From Spirochaetia bacterium (lineage in GTDB: Bacteria; Spirochaetota; Spirochaetia; Treponematales; Breznakiellaceae), in contig BNVA01000070.1 in the NCBI GenBank assembly GCA_025997755.1, forward strand, positions 1 to 9,874: 9,874 bases of DNA, in the 5' to 3' direction. Below are positions 2,991-9,874 of the stretch, piece after piece (position 1 is the stretch's first letter; each line of letters opens with the position of its first letter). The notes under the pieces were generated by a model, which was given only the letters and a program-made list of their open reading frames with translations, was not told the DNA's origin and ran no database searches. A program made the position numbers and the translations under genes.

Positions 2991-4574
2991 ATGGAAAAAA
3001 AAGCATCGCACTGGGCGGACGAGACCGCTCAAAAGATAATCCGCGAAAAAGGCGACAAAGCGGTTTATACCTGCGCCTCCGGCATAACCCCGTCCGGTAC
3101 GGTTCATATAGGTAATTTTAGAGAGATAATTTCCGTAGACCTCGTAGTCCGTGCCCTGCGCGGAATGGGTAAGAAAGTGCGCTTCATCTATTCATGGGAT
3201 GATTACGATGTGTTCCGCAAGGTGCCCGTGAATATGCCCAAGCAGGATGTCCTTGAGCAGCACCTGCGCTTTCCTATCACTATGGTGCCCGACCCTTGGG
3301 AGCGCGATAAGAGCTATGCCCGTCACCACGAAATTGATGTCGAGACCATGCTGCCGCTTGTGGGCATTCATCCTGAGTTTCTCTACCAAACGGAGAGATA
3401 CCGCGCCTCACTTTATGCTGAAGGAATAAAAAAAGCCCTAGAACACCGGGACACGCTAAGGACAATCCTTGATAAATTCCGCGACGACGATCATAAAATA
3501 CAGGGTGAATGGTGGCCTATTTCCGTGTTTTGCGATAAATGTTCCCGCGACGATACAGACTTTGACGGCTGGGACGGGGACTGGCAGATAAGCTATCATT
3601 GCAACATCTGCGGACACAAAGAAACCGTTGACCTGCGTACATCAAAGAGTGTAAAACTAGGCTGGCGTGTGGATTGGCCTATGCGCTGGAGCTTTGAAAA
3701 AGTCGATTTCGAACCTGCCGGCAAGGATCATCACAGCGACGGCGGCTCCTTCGACACAAGCCGTCATGTCTGCAAAGACGTCTACGGGTGGGATGCCCCT
3801 ATAACATTCCGCTACGACTTTATAGGAATAAAGGGCGCCGCCGGTAAAATGTCAAGCTCAAAGGGTAAGGTGATAGACTTAGGTACCCTGCTCCGCGTCT
3901 ACACACCGCAGCTCGTCCGTTATATGTTTGCCGGAACACGTCCCAATACCGAATTTACAATTTCGTTTGATCTTGATGTTATAAAAATTTATGAAGACTA
4001 CGACAAAACAGAACGTATTGCATGGAAAGTTGAAAACGCAAAAAACGATTCCGAATATCAAAAGGAAAGAAGGATATACGAGCTTTCGCAGGTTGATGAA
4101 GTTCCTGCCGCCATGCCTTACCAAGTACCCTTCCGTCATTTATGCAGCTTAATACAGATCGCGGACGGCGATATAGAAAAAACAATTTTGAGTCTTCCTA
4201 ATGTTAGTGATGAGCAGATCGCCGCGTTAAAAGAACGTTGTGTATGCGCTGTTAATTGGATTACAGAATACGCACCCGAAGAATTCTGTTTTAAGCTAAA
4301 AAATAAAAGCGATCCGGCAGACCTAGATGAAACAGAACGTGCTGCGGTACGTGACTTACGCGACAAGGTGATAACGAATATCATGTCGTTCAATGATGAT
4401 AAATCCTGCGCTCAGGCTATATATGATATTGCGGCGAAAAACAACATAGACGGCAAAGTACTTTTTCGTGCAAGTTACAAAGCGCTCATAGGTAAAGATC
4501 AGGGACCGCGTCTTGCATCTTTTTTGCGTACGGTAAACAGGGAAAGACTCTTGGATATTCTTTCATCAATTTGA
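2991..4574 (+). CDS. lysS: Class I lysyl-tRNA synthetase (527 aa)
   Basis: This cytoplasmic enzyme activates lysine with ATP and charges tRNA-Lys. The archaeal/spirochaetal class I form is unrelated to the usual bacterial class II enzyme. The nucleotide-binding signatures are in place: HIGN (39-42) within SGTVHIGNFRE, and KMSSSKG (286-292). Two Cys pairs, CDKC (181-184) and CNIC (204-207), look like a zinc knuckle inserted in the catalytic domain. The helical anticodon-binding C-terminus (about 330-527) follows, and the length is normal for the family. No alternative start exists before HIGN, so ATG 2991 is firm although its ribosome binding site is poor (GAGG 1 nt, or AGG 12 nt, upstream). 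It heads a tight rightward cluster with signalling and membrane genes. Base composition falls after about 3950, the C-terminal part being more AT-rich. Identification is secure. Confidence 0.97.
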   Translation: MEKKASHWADETAQKIIREKGDKAVYTCASGITPSGTVHIGNFREIISVDLVVRALRGMGKKVRFIYSWDDYDVFRKVPVNMPKQDVLEQHLRFPITMVPDPWERDKSYARHHEIDVETMLPLVGIHPEFLYQTERYRASLYAEGIKKALEHRDTLRTILDKFRDDDHKIQGEWWPISVFCDKCSRDDTDFDGWDGDWQISYHCNICGHKETVDLRTSKSVKLGWRVDWPMRWSFEKVDFEPAGKDHHSDGGSFDTSRHVCKDVYGWDAPITFRYDFIGIKGAAGKMSSSKGKVIDLGTLLRVYTPQLVRYMFAGTRPNTEFTISFDLDVIKIYEDYDKTERIAWKVENAKNDSEYQKERRIYELSQVDEVPAAMPYQVPFRHLCSLIQIADGDIEKTILSLPNVSDEQIAALKERCVCAVNWITEYAPEEFCFKLKNKSDPADLDETERAAVRDLRDKVITNIMSFNDDKSCAQAIYDIAAKNNIDGKVLFRASYKALIGKDQGPRLASFLRTVNRERLLDILSSI

Positions 4575-4619
4575 TAATGCTTGTTTAGTTAAAAATCTTT
4601 CGCAAGGGGGAATGATAAA

Positions 4620-5015
4620 ATGATGACTGTCTTAGTCGTAGATGATTCCAAAATTATGAGGGCAATAGTAAAAAATCATTTTGACGATATGGGTTATGCT
4701 TGTGAGTATATAGAGGCGGACAACGGCATTTCCGCACTTCAAGCGCTTGGTTCACATTCGGTTCATCTTGTGCTTTTAGATTGGAATATGCCCCAGCTTT
4801 CCGGCATAGAATTTCTGCGTAAGGTTAGGGCAATAGAGCAGTATAAAAATTTACCAATAATTATGGTAACAAGCGAATCCGCAAGATACAATGTTGTAGA
4901 GGCATTAAAAAGCGGAGCTACCGATTATATTATAAAACCAATAAATGATAAAAATTTTCGTGATAAAATTTCTAAAATTGATTTTACAAAAGTCGGTTCA
5001 AAAACTGTAAAATAA
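4620..5015 (+). CDS. Single-domain CheY-like response regulator (131 aa)
   Basis: The receiver domain spans almost the whole protein. The acidic pocket is Asp8-Asp9 (VVDDSKIMR), the phosphoacceptor is Asp54 in LLDWNMP, the switch Thr is Thr84 (MVTSES) and the conserved Lys is Lys106 (IIKPIND). There is no output domain, so it must act by protein contact, as a CheY does at the flagellar switch, or as a phosphate carrier or sink. AAGGGGG (4604-4610) is 9 nt before ATG 4620; a second ATG follows directly. It starts 45 nt after lysS and ends 12 nt before the kinase gene, its likely phosphodonor. It resembles CheY closely in the DWNMP and KP motifs, but it lies apart from any chemotaxis operon and I cannot say it is the motility CheY. 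Confidence 0.93.
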   Translation: MMTVLVVDDSKIMRAIVKNHFDDMGYACEYIEADNGISALQALGSHSVHLVLLDWNMPQLSGIEFLRKVRAIEQYKNLPIIMVTSESARYNVVEALKSGATDYIIKPINDKNFRDKISKIDFTKVGSKTVK

Positions 5016-5027
5016 TAAAATTCTTAT

Positions 5028-6665
5028 ATGATAAATTTTAGCGTGCGTCTTATAAAAATTCTTACAACCAAGAAATTCAGGTGGGTAAAATTTGTTCCCG
5101 TCTTATTATTTGCTGCGTTATGCGCTCTTTTTACGCTGCGCGGCGGCAGTAACAGATTTGTTTATCTTGTGCTGTTTATCTGCGTTTATCTTTTAGACTT
5201 TTTTATACGCATTGCTTATGATATTGTGATAAGGTCAAAGGATCACCATATAGCAAACCTTAGAACCACCGTAGAAATTGAGAATGATCGAATTAAGGTA
5301 ATGAAAGATCATTTTAAAACAGGCATGTTTTTTATGACTAAAGAGTATATCATACAGGATCAATACACAAAGCCGCTAGAAGACGCACTGGGAGAGACAA
5401 ATCTTACCGGAAAGAATTTTACAGGCTTTTTAGGAGAATCTGTTAACGCAAAACAATTGGAAACTTTAAAAGATTATTTTAATATGGTTATAGAACGTAA
5501 GTTTGATGATGCAATGCTTGAAGATATTAACCCCATACGAAAGTTTAACTATATACGCGGCGCGGTAAAAAAAACATTGACTACAAGTTTTACGGCTGTA
5601 GATCAGTATAACGGCGAAATTTTTATTTTAAGCAATATAGAGGACATAACGGAAGCGGCGCTCCTACAGGAACAATTATGGGAAGAAGAAGCAAAACGTC
5701 AGGAGCAGATATCGTTGTTATTTGAGGTGCTGCAAATTGATCCTATGGTGTGTAATGATTTTATTGAAGATACGGATTATGAATTTGATAAAATAAATTC
5801 CATGCTTAAAGATTCTAACATCTCAGATAAAGAAACATTTAAAGAAATATTGACGGATATTTATCAATCGGTTCACGCAATAAAAGCAAATGCTATCATT
5901 CTTGGATTAAATACGTTTAGTTTTCATGTACACGGTGTTGAGACAAAGATCAAAAGCCTAATTGAGCTGTTTGATATTTCATTCGAGGATATGCTCAAAC
6001 TTTCCGGCGATATTGAAAATTTAATAAAAGAGAAGGACAATTTCAGCGATGCCGTAAAAAAAATAAAACAGTTTGGAGAAGACGGAGAAAAAAAGAAAAA
6101 CAAAGATGTTTTGATAGATTCATTAAAACGCGCCTGTAGAAGAACGTCCGAAGATTTGAAAAAAAAGGTTGAATTCATAGCCGACGATATTGATGATATT
6201 ATTATTGACGCGATGCCCCGCCGTATTATAAAAGAAGTGTTGTTGCAGTTGGTGCGTAATTCCGTGTATCATGGCATAGAAAGCCCCGGCAAAAGAATAG
6301 AGCTTGGAAAAGCCGAAACCGGAAAGATAACGCTTTCTATAAAGCGGGTAAATAATAATGTTCTGGTTCGCCTTCAAGATGATGGAAAAGGACTGGACTT
6401 TGCAAAAATTGAGGAACGCTGCAAAAAAATGCACATTATCAAAAAAGATGAAGTGATCAAAGATAAAAATAAATTGCTTCAAGCAATATTCGTTCCGGGT
6501 TTTAGCACCGCCGAAAAAGAGGATATACACGCCGGCAGGGGTATAGGTCTAAATCTGGTTCGTGATAGAATAAAAGAAATCAACGGAAATATTAAACTGC
6601 AAACCGAACAGGGCAAGGGAACCGTGTTTAATATTTTTGTCCCGATGACAAAACTGATAAACTAG
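5028..6665 (+). CDS. Membrane histidine kinase with PAS-like, Hpt-like and CheA-type ATPase regions (545 aa)
   Basis: Two membrane helices (about 20-37 and 43-63) anchor the N-terminus with almost no periplasmic loop, so the signal is probably cytoplasmic or in the membrane. A PAS-like region (about 90-207) ends in the typical FILSNIEDITE junction, followed by a short coiled coil (210-235). An Hpt-like helical region carries IYQSVHAIKANA with His283, the equivalent of the CheA P1 phosphorylation site. The ATPase is CheA-like: N box LVRNSVYHGIESP (Asn411), G1 DDGKGLD (451-457), FVPGFST (488-494), G2 GRGIGLN (503-509). No ordinary DHp H-box, no CheW-like P5 domain and no receiver follow; the protein ends after the ATPase. 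No Shine-Dalgarno site is visible before ATG 5028, so translation may be coupled to the regulator gene. The receiver protein just upstream is the likely partner. The stimulus is unknown. Confidence 0.9.
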   Translation: MINFSVRLIKILTTKKFRWVKFVPVLLFAALCALFTLRGGSNRFVYLVLFICVYLLDFFIRIAYDIVIRSKDHHIANLRTTVEIENDRIKVMKDHFKTGMFFMTKEYIIQDQYTKPLEDALGETNLTGKNFTGFLGESVNAKQLETLKDYFNMVIERKFDDAMLEDINPIRKFNYIRGAVKKTLTTSFTAVDQYNGEIFILSNIEDITEAALLQEQLWEEEAKRQEQISLLFEVLQIDPMVCNDFIEDTDYEFDKINSMLKDSNISDKETFKEILTDIYQSVHAIKANAIILGLNTFSFHVHGVETKIKSLIELFDISFEDMLKLSGDIENLIKEKDNFSDAVKKIKQFGEDGEKKKNKDVLIDSLKRACRRTSEDLKKKVEFIADDIDDIIIDAMPRRIIKEVLLQLVRNSVYHGIESPGKRIELGKAETGKITLSIKRVNNNVLVRLQDDGKGLDFAKIEERCKKMHIIKKDEVIKDKNKLLQAIFVPGFSTAEKEDIHAGRGIGLNLVRDRIKEINGNIKLQTEQGKGTVFNIFVPMTKLIN

Positions 6666-6674
6666 AAGGTAATT

Positions 6675-7808
6675 ATGAATGAATTAGAAATAAAGAAAAA
6701 AGCTGCATCGCCTAAAAAAGTGCAGAACATTGTTTTTGGAGTAATTCTTGTACTGCTGTTCCTGCTTGTATGCAGGGTTTTTGAGCCGTTTTTTACCGTG
6801 CTGCTATGGTCTACCGTTCTTTTTGTAATAATAAATCCGCTTCATAATAAAATAGTCAAGCGGTTTAATCTTACAACCAAAAAAGGAAAATTAATAAAAA
6901 ACTTTTTTGCGGGCTTATTTGCGCTTGGAACGGCGGTTATTGTACTTATCCCCATACTTTTTGTTATGTCGCAGTTCCTGCGCCAAATAATGGAATTGGT
7001 TCAAATTCTACGGGACACATTTTATCGAAAGCCGGATTTTTTACAGGAAATATTTATACGCTTTTCTGATTTTATCTCGAATATCAGCTCAAACCAAATT
7101 TCGATAACACCCGACGAAATTCAACGGCGGCTGCTTTCTGCATTAAACGGCGGCATAAACAATATATTGCTTTTTTCAAGGAGCATTGCACTTAACATCA
7201 GTTCGTTTATCATCAGCCTTGTATTTATGGTTTTCTGTCTTTTCTTTTTTTATCTGGACGGCGCGCTGCTCGCAAATCTTTTTTTAAACTTGATACCTAT
7301 AAGACACGATTACATAAGCAAACTTGTTACAAAGTTTAAGGATATTACAAAAAATCTTTTTTTAGGTTACATAATTGTTGCCTTAATACAAGCAACTTTG
7401 GCGTATATCATATACAGTATTTTCAAAGTAAACGGCGCTTTGGTTTTTGCATGTTTAACTTTTATCTGTGTTTTTATTCCTATGCTGGGCGGGGCGATAA
7501 TATGGCTGCCGTTAGGAGCGGCGCGTATAATTTCCGGCGATCTTGCAGGCGGAATATTGTTTTTGGTTTTATCCAGCGTTTTTATATCCCTTCTTGATAA
7601 TGTTTTAAAACCATTGTTTTTACAGGACAGAATACAGCTTCATCCGTTAATAATATTTTTCTCGATCATGGGCGGCTTAAAAGTTTTCGGCTTTAACGGT
7701 ATTGTATTAGGACCTATGATTGTTATACTGTTTTTAACCGTTCTTGATATGTTCCTTACCGAGCATAACATTGAACACACCCAAACAAAATTCACGGGAG
7801 ATACTTAA
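6675..7808 (+). CDS. AI-2E/PerM-family membrane transporter (377 aa)
   Basis: This is an integral inner-membrane protein with about seven to eight hydrophobic segments: near residues 17-36, 40-56, 78-98, 170-194, 226-250, 255-288 (possibly two), 290-309 and 322-360. The family layout is clear: a soluble, polar stretch between the third and fourth segments (about 100-165), and near the C-terminus DNVLKPLFL (308-316), HPLIIFFSIMGGL (323-335) and GFNGIVLGP (339-347). Relatives include TqsA, linked to autoinducer-2 export, and others acting as Na+/H+ antiporters, so the substrate cannot be told from sequence. AAGG lies 6-7 nt before ATG 6675, only 9 nt after the kinase stop. Its position in the cluster could mean the kinase responds to, or controls, what this protein moves; that is inference. 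Confidence 0.92.
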   Translation: MNELEIKKKAASPKKVQNIVFGVILVLLFLLVCRVFEPFFTVLLWSTVLFVIINPLHNKIVKRFNLTTKKGKLIKNFFAGLFALGTAVIVLIPILFVMSQFLRQIMELVQILRDTFYRKPDFLQEIFIRFSDFISNISSNQISITPDEIQRRLLSALNGGINNILLFSRSIALNISSFIISLVFMVFCLFFFYLDGALLANLFLNLIPIRHDYISKLVTKFKDITKNLFLGYIIVALIQATLAYIIYSIFKVNGALVFACLTFICVFIPMLGGAIIWLPLGAARIISGDLAGGILFLVLSSVFISLLDNVLKPLFLQDRIQLHPLIIFFSIMGGLKVFGFNGIVLGPMIVILFLTVLDMFLTEHNIEHTQTKFTGDT

Positions 7809-7809
7809 T

Positions 7810-8100
7810 ATGTACGATCAAAAATTACAAACAAACGCAATGGTTACGGTTGTAGGAACCGATCAAGTAGGAATCATAGCGGCAGTAGCGGCTTTCTTTT
7901 CGGATCGCGGAATCAACATCGAAGACATTAACCAAACAATACTCTCCGGAAATTTTGTTATGGTAATGATGGTAAACCTTCAAAACAGCGACAAGAACGT
8001 GGAAGAATTAAAATGTGAGCTTGTAGAACTCGGCAAAAAAATGGATGTTACCATCAGTATGATGCACGAACAAGTTTTTAGCGCAATGCACAGAATTTAG
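7810..8100 (+). CDS. ACT-domain protein, UPF0237 type (96 aa)
   Basis: The start at 7810 is set by GGGAG (7796-7800) 9 nt upstream and by the family pattern; a longer frame from 7744 has no support and would overlap the transporter gene. The protein is one ACT domain: VTVVGTDQVGIIAAVAAFFS (about 12-31), GINIEDINQTILSGNFVMVM (34-53) and a final strand around VTISMMHEQVF. ACT domains bind small ligands, mostly amino acids, and usually dimerise. The G-x-D-x-x-G-I motif and DI-x-QTI-x-x-G-x-F-x-M-x-M are those of the UPF0237 stand-alone proteins. The physiological role of that family is not settled. It starts 1 nt after the transporter stop, so it is almost surely co-translated with it. It might sense an amino acid related to the cluster's lysyl-tRNA synthetase, but that is speculation. 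Confidence 0.93.
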   Translation: MYDQKLQTNAMVTVVGTDQVGIIAAVAAFFSDRGINIEDINQTILSGNFVMVMMVNLQNSDKNVEELKCELVELGKKMDVTISMMHEQVFSAMHRI

Positions 8101-8116
8101 AAGTTATTCTGATTTT
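8091..8116. terminator. Weak candidate terminator between convergent genes
   Basis: CAGAAT (8091-8096) pairs with ATTCTG (8106-8111) around a 9-nt loop and is followed by ATTTTC. The stem is AT-rich and overlaps the ACT stop codon. The 15-nt gap between the two convergent stops has no better candidate. Confidence 0.25.
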
Positions 8117-9874
8117 CAAAAATGCCACTTTATGCCGAACGATGGCAGTGGTATGGCTAAGCCGGTCATTACCGCCATGCCGCCCGCTTCTTCTTCAATA
8201 CCGGTATAACGGTTAACAATAGTTGTTTTTGTCGCAGGCAGTAATAACGATAGAATATTTTCTATGGAAAAATATATTTCGCGTTTAACGCGATCTTGCG
8301 CGTCAAACTTATACCATGAAAACTTTATATCAAACGGCATTGCAAACGATGAACGCAATGTATCGGAATAATACTCGCCGCGTATATATTCTGTAATATG
8401 ATCGTTTTTTTCTGTAATGACGTTTACCTTTCTAATATTGTCTTTTTGTGTTTCAGGTTTTCCGCTTGCAAAACCAAAACGTGTTATTATATGAAAAGTA
8501 CGCAGCGGTTTTATGGTTGCTACAAGATTGATATTATGAAAACGGTGAAACTCAGGATAATACCAATCGTTGTATGCAGTGCCGTGCGGATTACGGTAAC
8601 GAGCAAAGTTAAATGAGTAAGCAAGCCAGCCTTCAAAATAGCCGCCTTTGACTTTTTGCAGCATAACATCAATACCCCATACATTGCCATCTCCGTCAAA
8701 ATTGAAATTCCGCTGCGCGGTTCCATCTGAATTTACAGTCATCGTTGTATAGCTTCGATCAAAAAGATATTTGTAATACGCCTCTATGTTAAGCGAAATA
8801 TCATTTGAAAATTCAATGGCACTGCCAATAACGTTTGTCACGGAACGTGAAGGTTTCATATCAAAATCCTCTACATTGTTTCTTTTTTCAAGATAATGTA
8901 GATTTGTATCAATCGAAGAAAAAAGACCGGTTCCAACCGTCAGCGTTAAACGCTTAAAAGCGTATTTGTTTTTCAAAACGGTTATATCAATATTGAAACG
9001 CGGATTTAGTACTGGCAATGTTTGAACGCTAAAATCATTACCCAAAAAATACGCATGATCAACGCGCAATCCGGCTTCACCGCCTATAATCTTATCTGCC
9101 GGACGATATTCCAAAAGTGAATATGCGGAAGTTCCAAATCCGTTTGTTGTTACCAATGTGTTTAGGTTTTTGTAGGTGCTATTGTAAAGCGCAGAAACAA
9201 CCGGCTGTAGTATTGGTTCGCGGTCACTTTGATCGAATGACCACTTGGAATAAAGTTCGTGTATTCCGGCGGCAAAAATAAATTCGCTGCCTATCGCCCA
9301 GTCAATATCCGCCCGCGCCTGAATATGCGTTGTGCTGTCGGTTTTATGATGGTACTCTTTTTCATTAATACGGACGGAACCCGCATTAAGCGTGAGTGAA
9401 TCATCCATATCAATATTTATATCGGTTTTTGTCCAACCTGTGCCTACACTTGCTTTAATCAATATATTTTTTGACGGGAATATATTAAAAACTGAATTAA
9501 CAAATCCGTTTGTATTGTTAAAAAAATGATCCAAAGTTGATGTGCCACTCATACCGTTTTCGTCAATTTCATCTTTGGTAGAAAAACCTATGCCGTCGTT
9601 GCCGATAAAACCGGTAAGCAGAATATCAAAGTTTGATGTAAAGCTATAATTTGCAGATAACGCGCCGCTCGCTATCCACGGCGCTTGTTTTACGTTACGC
9701 GAAACCGGCATAAAAAGGTGTGCAAGCTCGATAAATGGCTGCCAAAACATTACTTTGCCCATTACGATTATGCCGCCGCGCGGAAACGGCGCCTCCAGCC
9801 CTAGGTTTACGGCGCTGGTCGATACGTTTATATCAAAGTGCAATTTGTCGCCGTTTTGACCATAGTTGTAACAA
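8116..9874 (-). CDS. TonB-dependent outer-membrane receptor, C-terminal barrel (5' end outside the window)
   Basis: The frame stays open to the right edge (reading CYNYGQNGDKLHFDINVS at the boundary), so the gene is cut by the window and the TTG at 9843 is not its start. About 585 residues are present. They show alternating short amphipathic strands rich in Tyr, Phe, Asn and Asp, as in a 22-strand barrel. Landmarks are the strand HFDINVSTSAVNLGLEAPF then GGIIVMGK near the left end of the barrel, YYPEFHRFHNINLVATIKP (around 8515-8571) typical of these receptors, and a final strand ending KWHF with terminal Phe, the outer-membrane assembly signal. The TonB box and plug would lie beyond 9874. 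The family imports siderophores, cobalamin, metals or glycans using TonB; the substrate cannot be read here. It converges on the ACT gene with 15 nt between stops. Confidence 0.88.
   Translation of the reverse strand, partial: CYNYGQNGDKLHFDINVSTSAVNLGLEAPFPRGGIIVMGKVMFWQPFIELAHLFMPVSRNVKQAPWIASGALSANYSFTSNFDILLTGFIGNDGIGFSTKDEIDENGMSGTSTLDHFFNNTNGFVNSVFNIFPSKNILIKASVGTGWTKTDINIDMDDSLTLNAGSVRINEKEYHHKTDSTTHIQARADIDWAIGSEFIFAAGIHELYSKWSFDQSDREPILQPVVSALYNSTYKNLNTLVTTNGFGTSAYSLLEYRPADKIIGGEAGLRVDHAYFLGNDFSVQTLPVLNPRFNIDITVLKNKYAFKRLTLTVGTGLFSSIDTNLHYLEKRNNVEDFDMKPSRSVTNVIGSAIEFSNDISLNIEAYYKYLFDRSYTTMTVNSDGTAQRNFNFDGDGNVWGIDVMLQKVKGGYFEGWLAYSFNFARYRNPHGTAYNDWYYPEFHRFHNINLVATIKPLRTFHIITRFGFASGKPETQKDNIRKVNVITEKNDHITEYIRGEYYSDTLRSSFAMPFDIKFSWYKFDAQDRVKREIYFSIENILSLLLPATKTTIVNRYTGIEEEAGGMAVMTGLAIPLPSFGIKWHF

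Noticed and set aside
7744..7809. Longer start for the ACT-domain protein
   Set aside because: It would overlap the transporter gene, and the ATG at 7810 has a good ribosome site and matches the usual family length.
9841..9843. TTG as the true start of the TonB-dependent receptor
   Set aside because: The frame remains open to the window edge and the sequence already begins within the barrel, so the real start lies outside.

Overview
The window looks like chromosomal DNA of a spirochaete, most likely Treponema or a close relative. The evidence is an archaeal-type class I lysyl-tRNA synthetase (the form spirochaetes carry), a lipoprotein with a loose lipobox (FTAC), a TonB-dependent receptor barrel, a CheY-like regulator with a CheA-like kinase, and moderately AT-rich coding. 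Species cannot be fixed from the sequence alone.

Left part (1 to about 2990) is accessory in character. It opens with the last codons of a rightward gene (ends 61) and a terminator best oriented for leftward transcripts (85-113). Four short leftward genes follow: a small YGxVTLTVxxRxGxVVRVE-type protein (223-432) overlapped by a winged/MerR-like HTH protein (425-664), then after a long gene-free leader an unrecognised pair (1123-1689 and 1655-1885) overlapping by 35 nt. The 458-nt gap 665-1122 is not empty: it carries a near-consensus leftward promoter (TTGACA-17-TATATT), imperfect tandem hairpin repeats, a terminator-like hairpin inside the leader, and a 26-bp palindrome just upstream of the HTH gene. 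The next gap (1886-2170) holds a promoter for the unrecognised pair, a 10-bp direct repeat, and a perfect-consensus rightward promoter (TTGACA-17-TATAAT) that reads into a tRNA-like sequence with a good T-arm but no proper D-arm or anticodon loop. A leftward lipoprotein gene (2171-2776) follows, with a short open frame coupled to it (2773-2910).

Middle part (2991-8100) is a compact rightward cluster: lysS (class I), a single-domain response regulator, a membrane histidine kinase with PAS-like, Hpt-like and CheA-type ATPase regions, an AI-2E/PerM-family membrane protein, and an ACT-domain protein. Gaps are 45, 12, 9 and 1 nt, with no terminator seen between genes, so co-transcription is likely. 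The regulator and kinase are a plausible cognate pair; their signal and output are unknown.

Right part (8116-9874) is the 3' end of a leftward TonB-dependent outer-membrane receptor, converging on the ACT gene with 15 nt between stops; its N-terminal signal and plug lie outside the window.

Best leads for something undescribed: the structured leader with attenuator-like hairpin ahead of the HTH gene, the tRNA-like RNA behind a perfect promoter, the overlapping orphan gene pair, and the Hpt-plus-CheA-ATPase membrane kinase that lacks the CheW-like domain.
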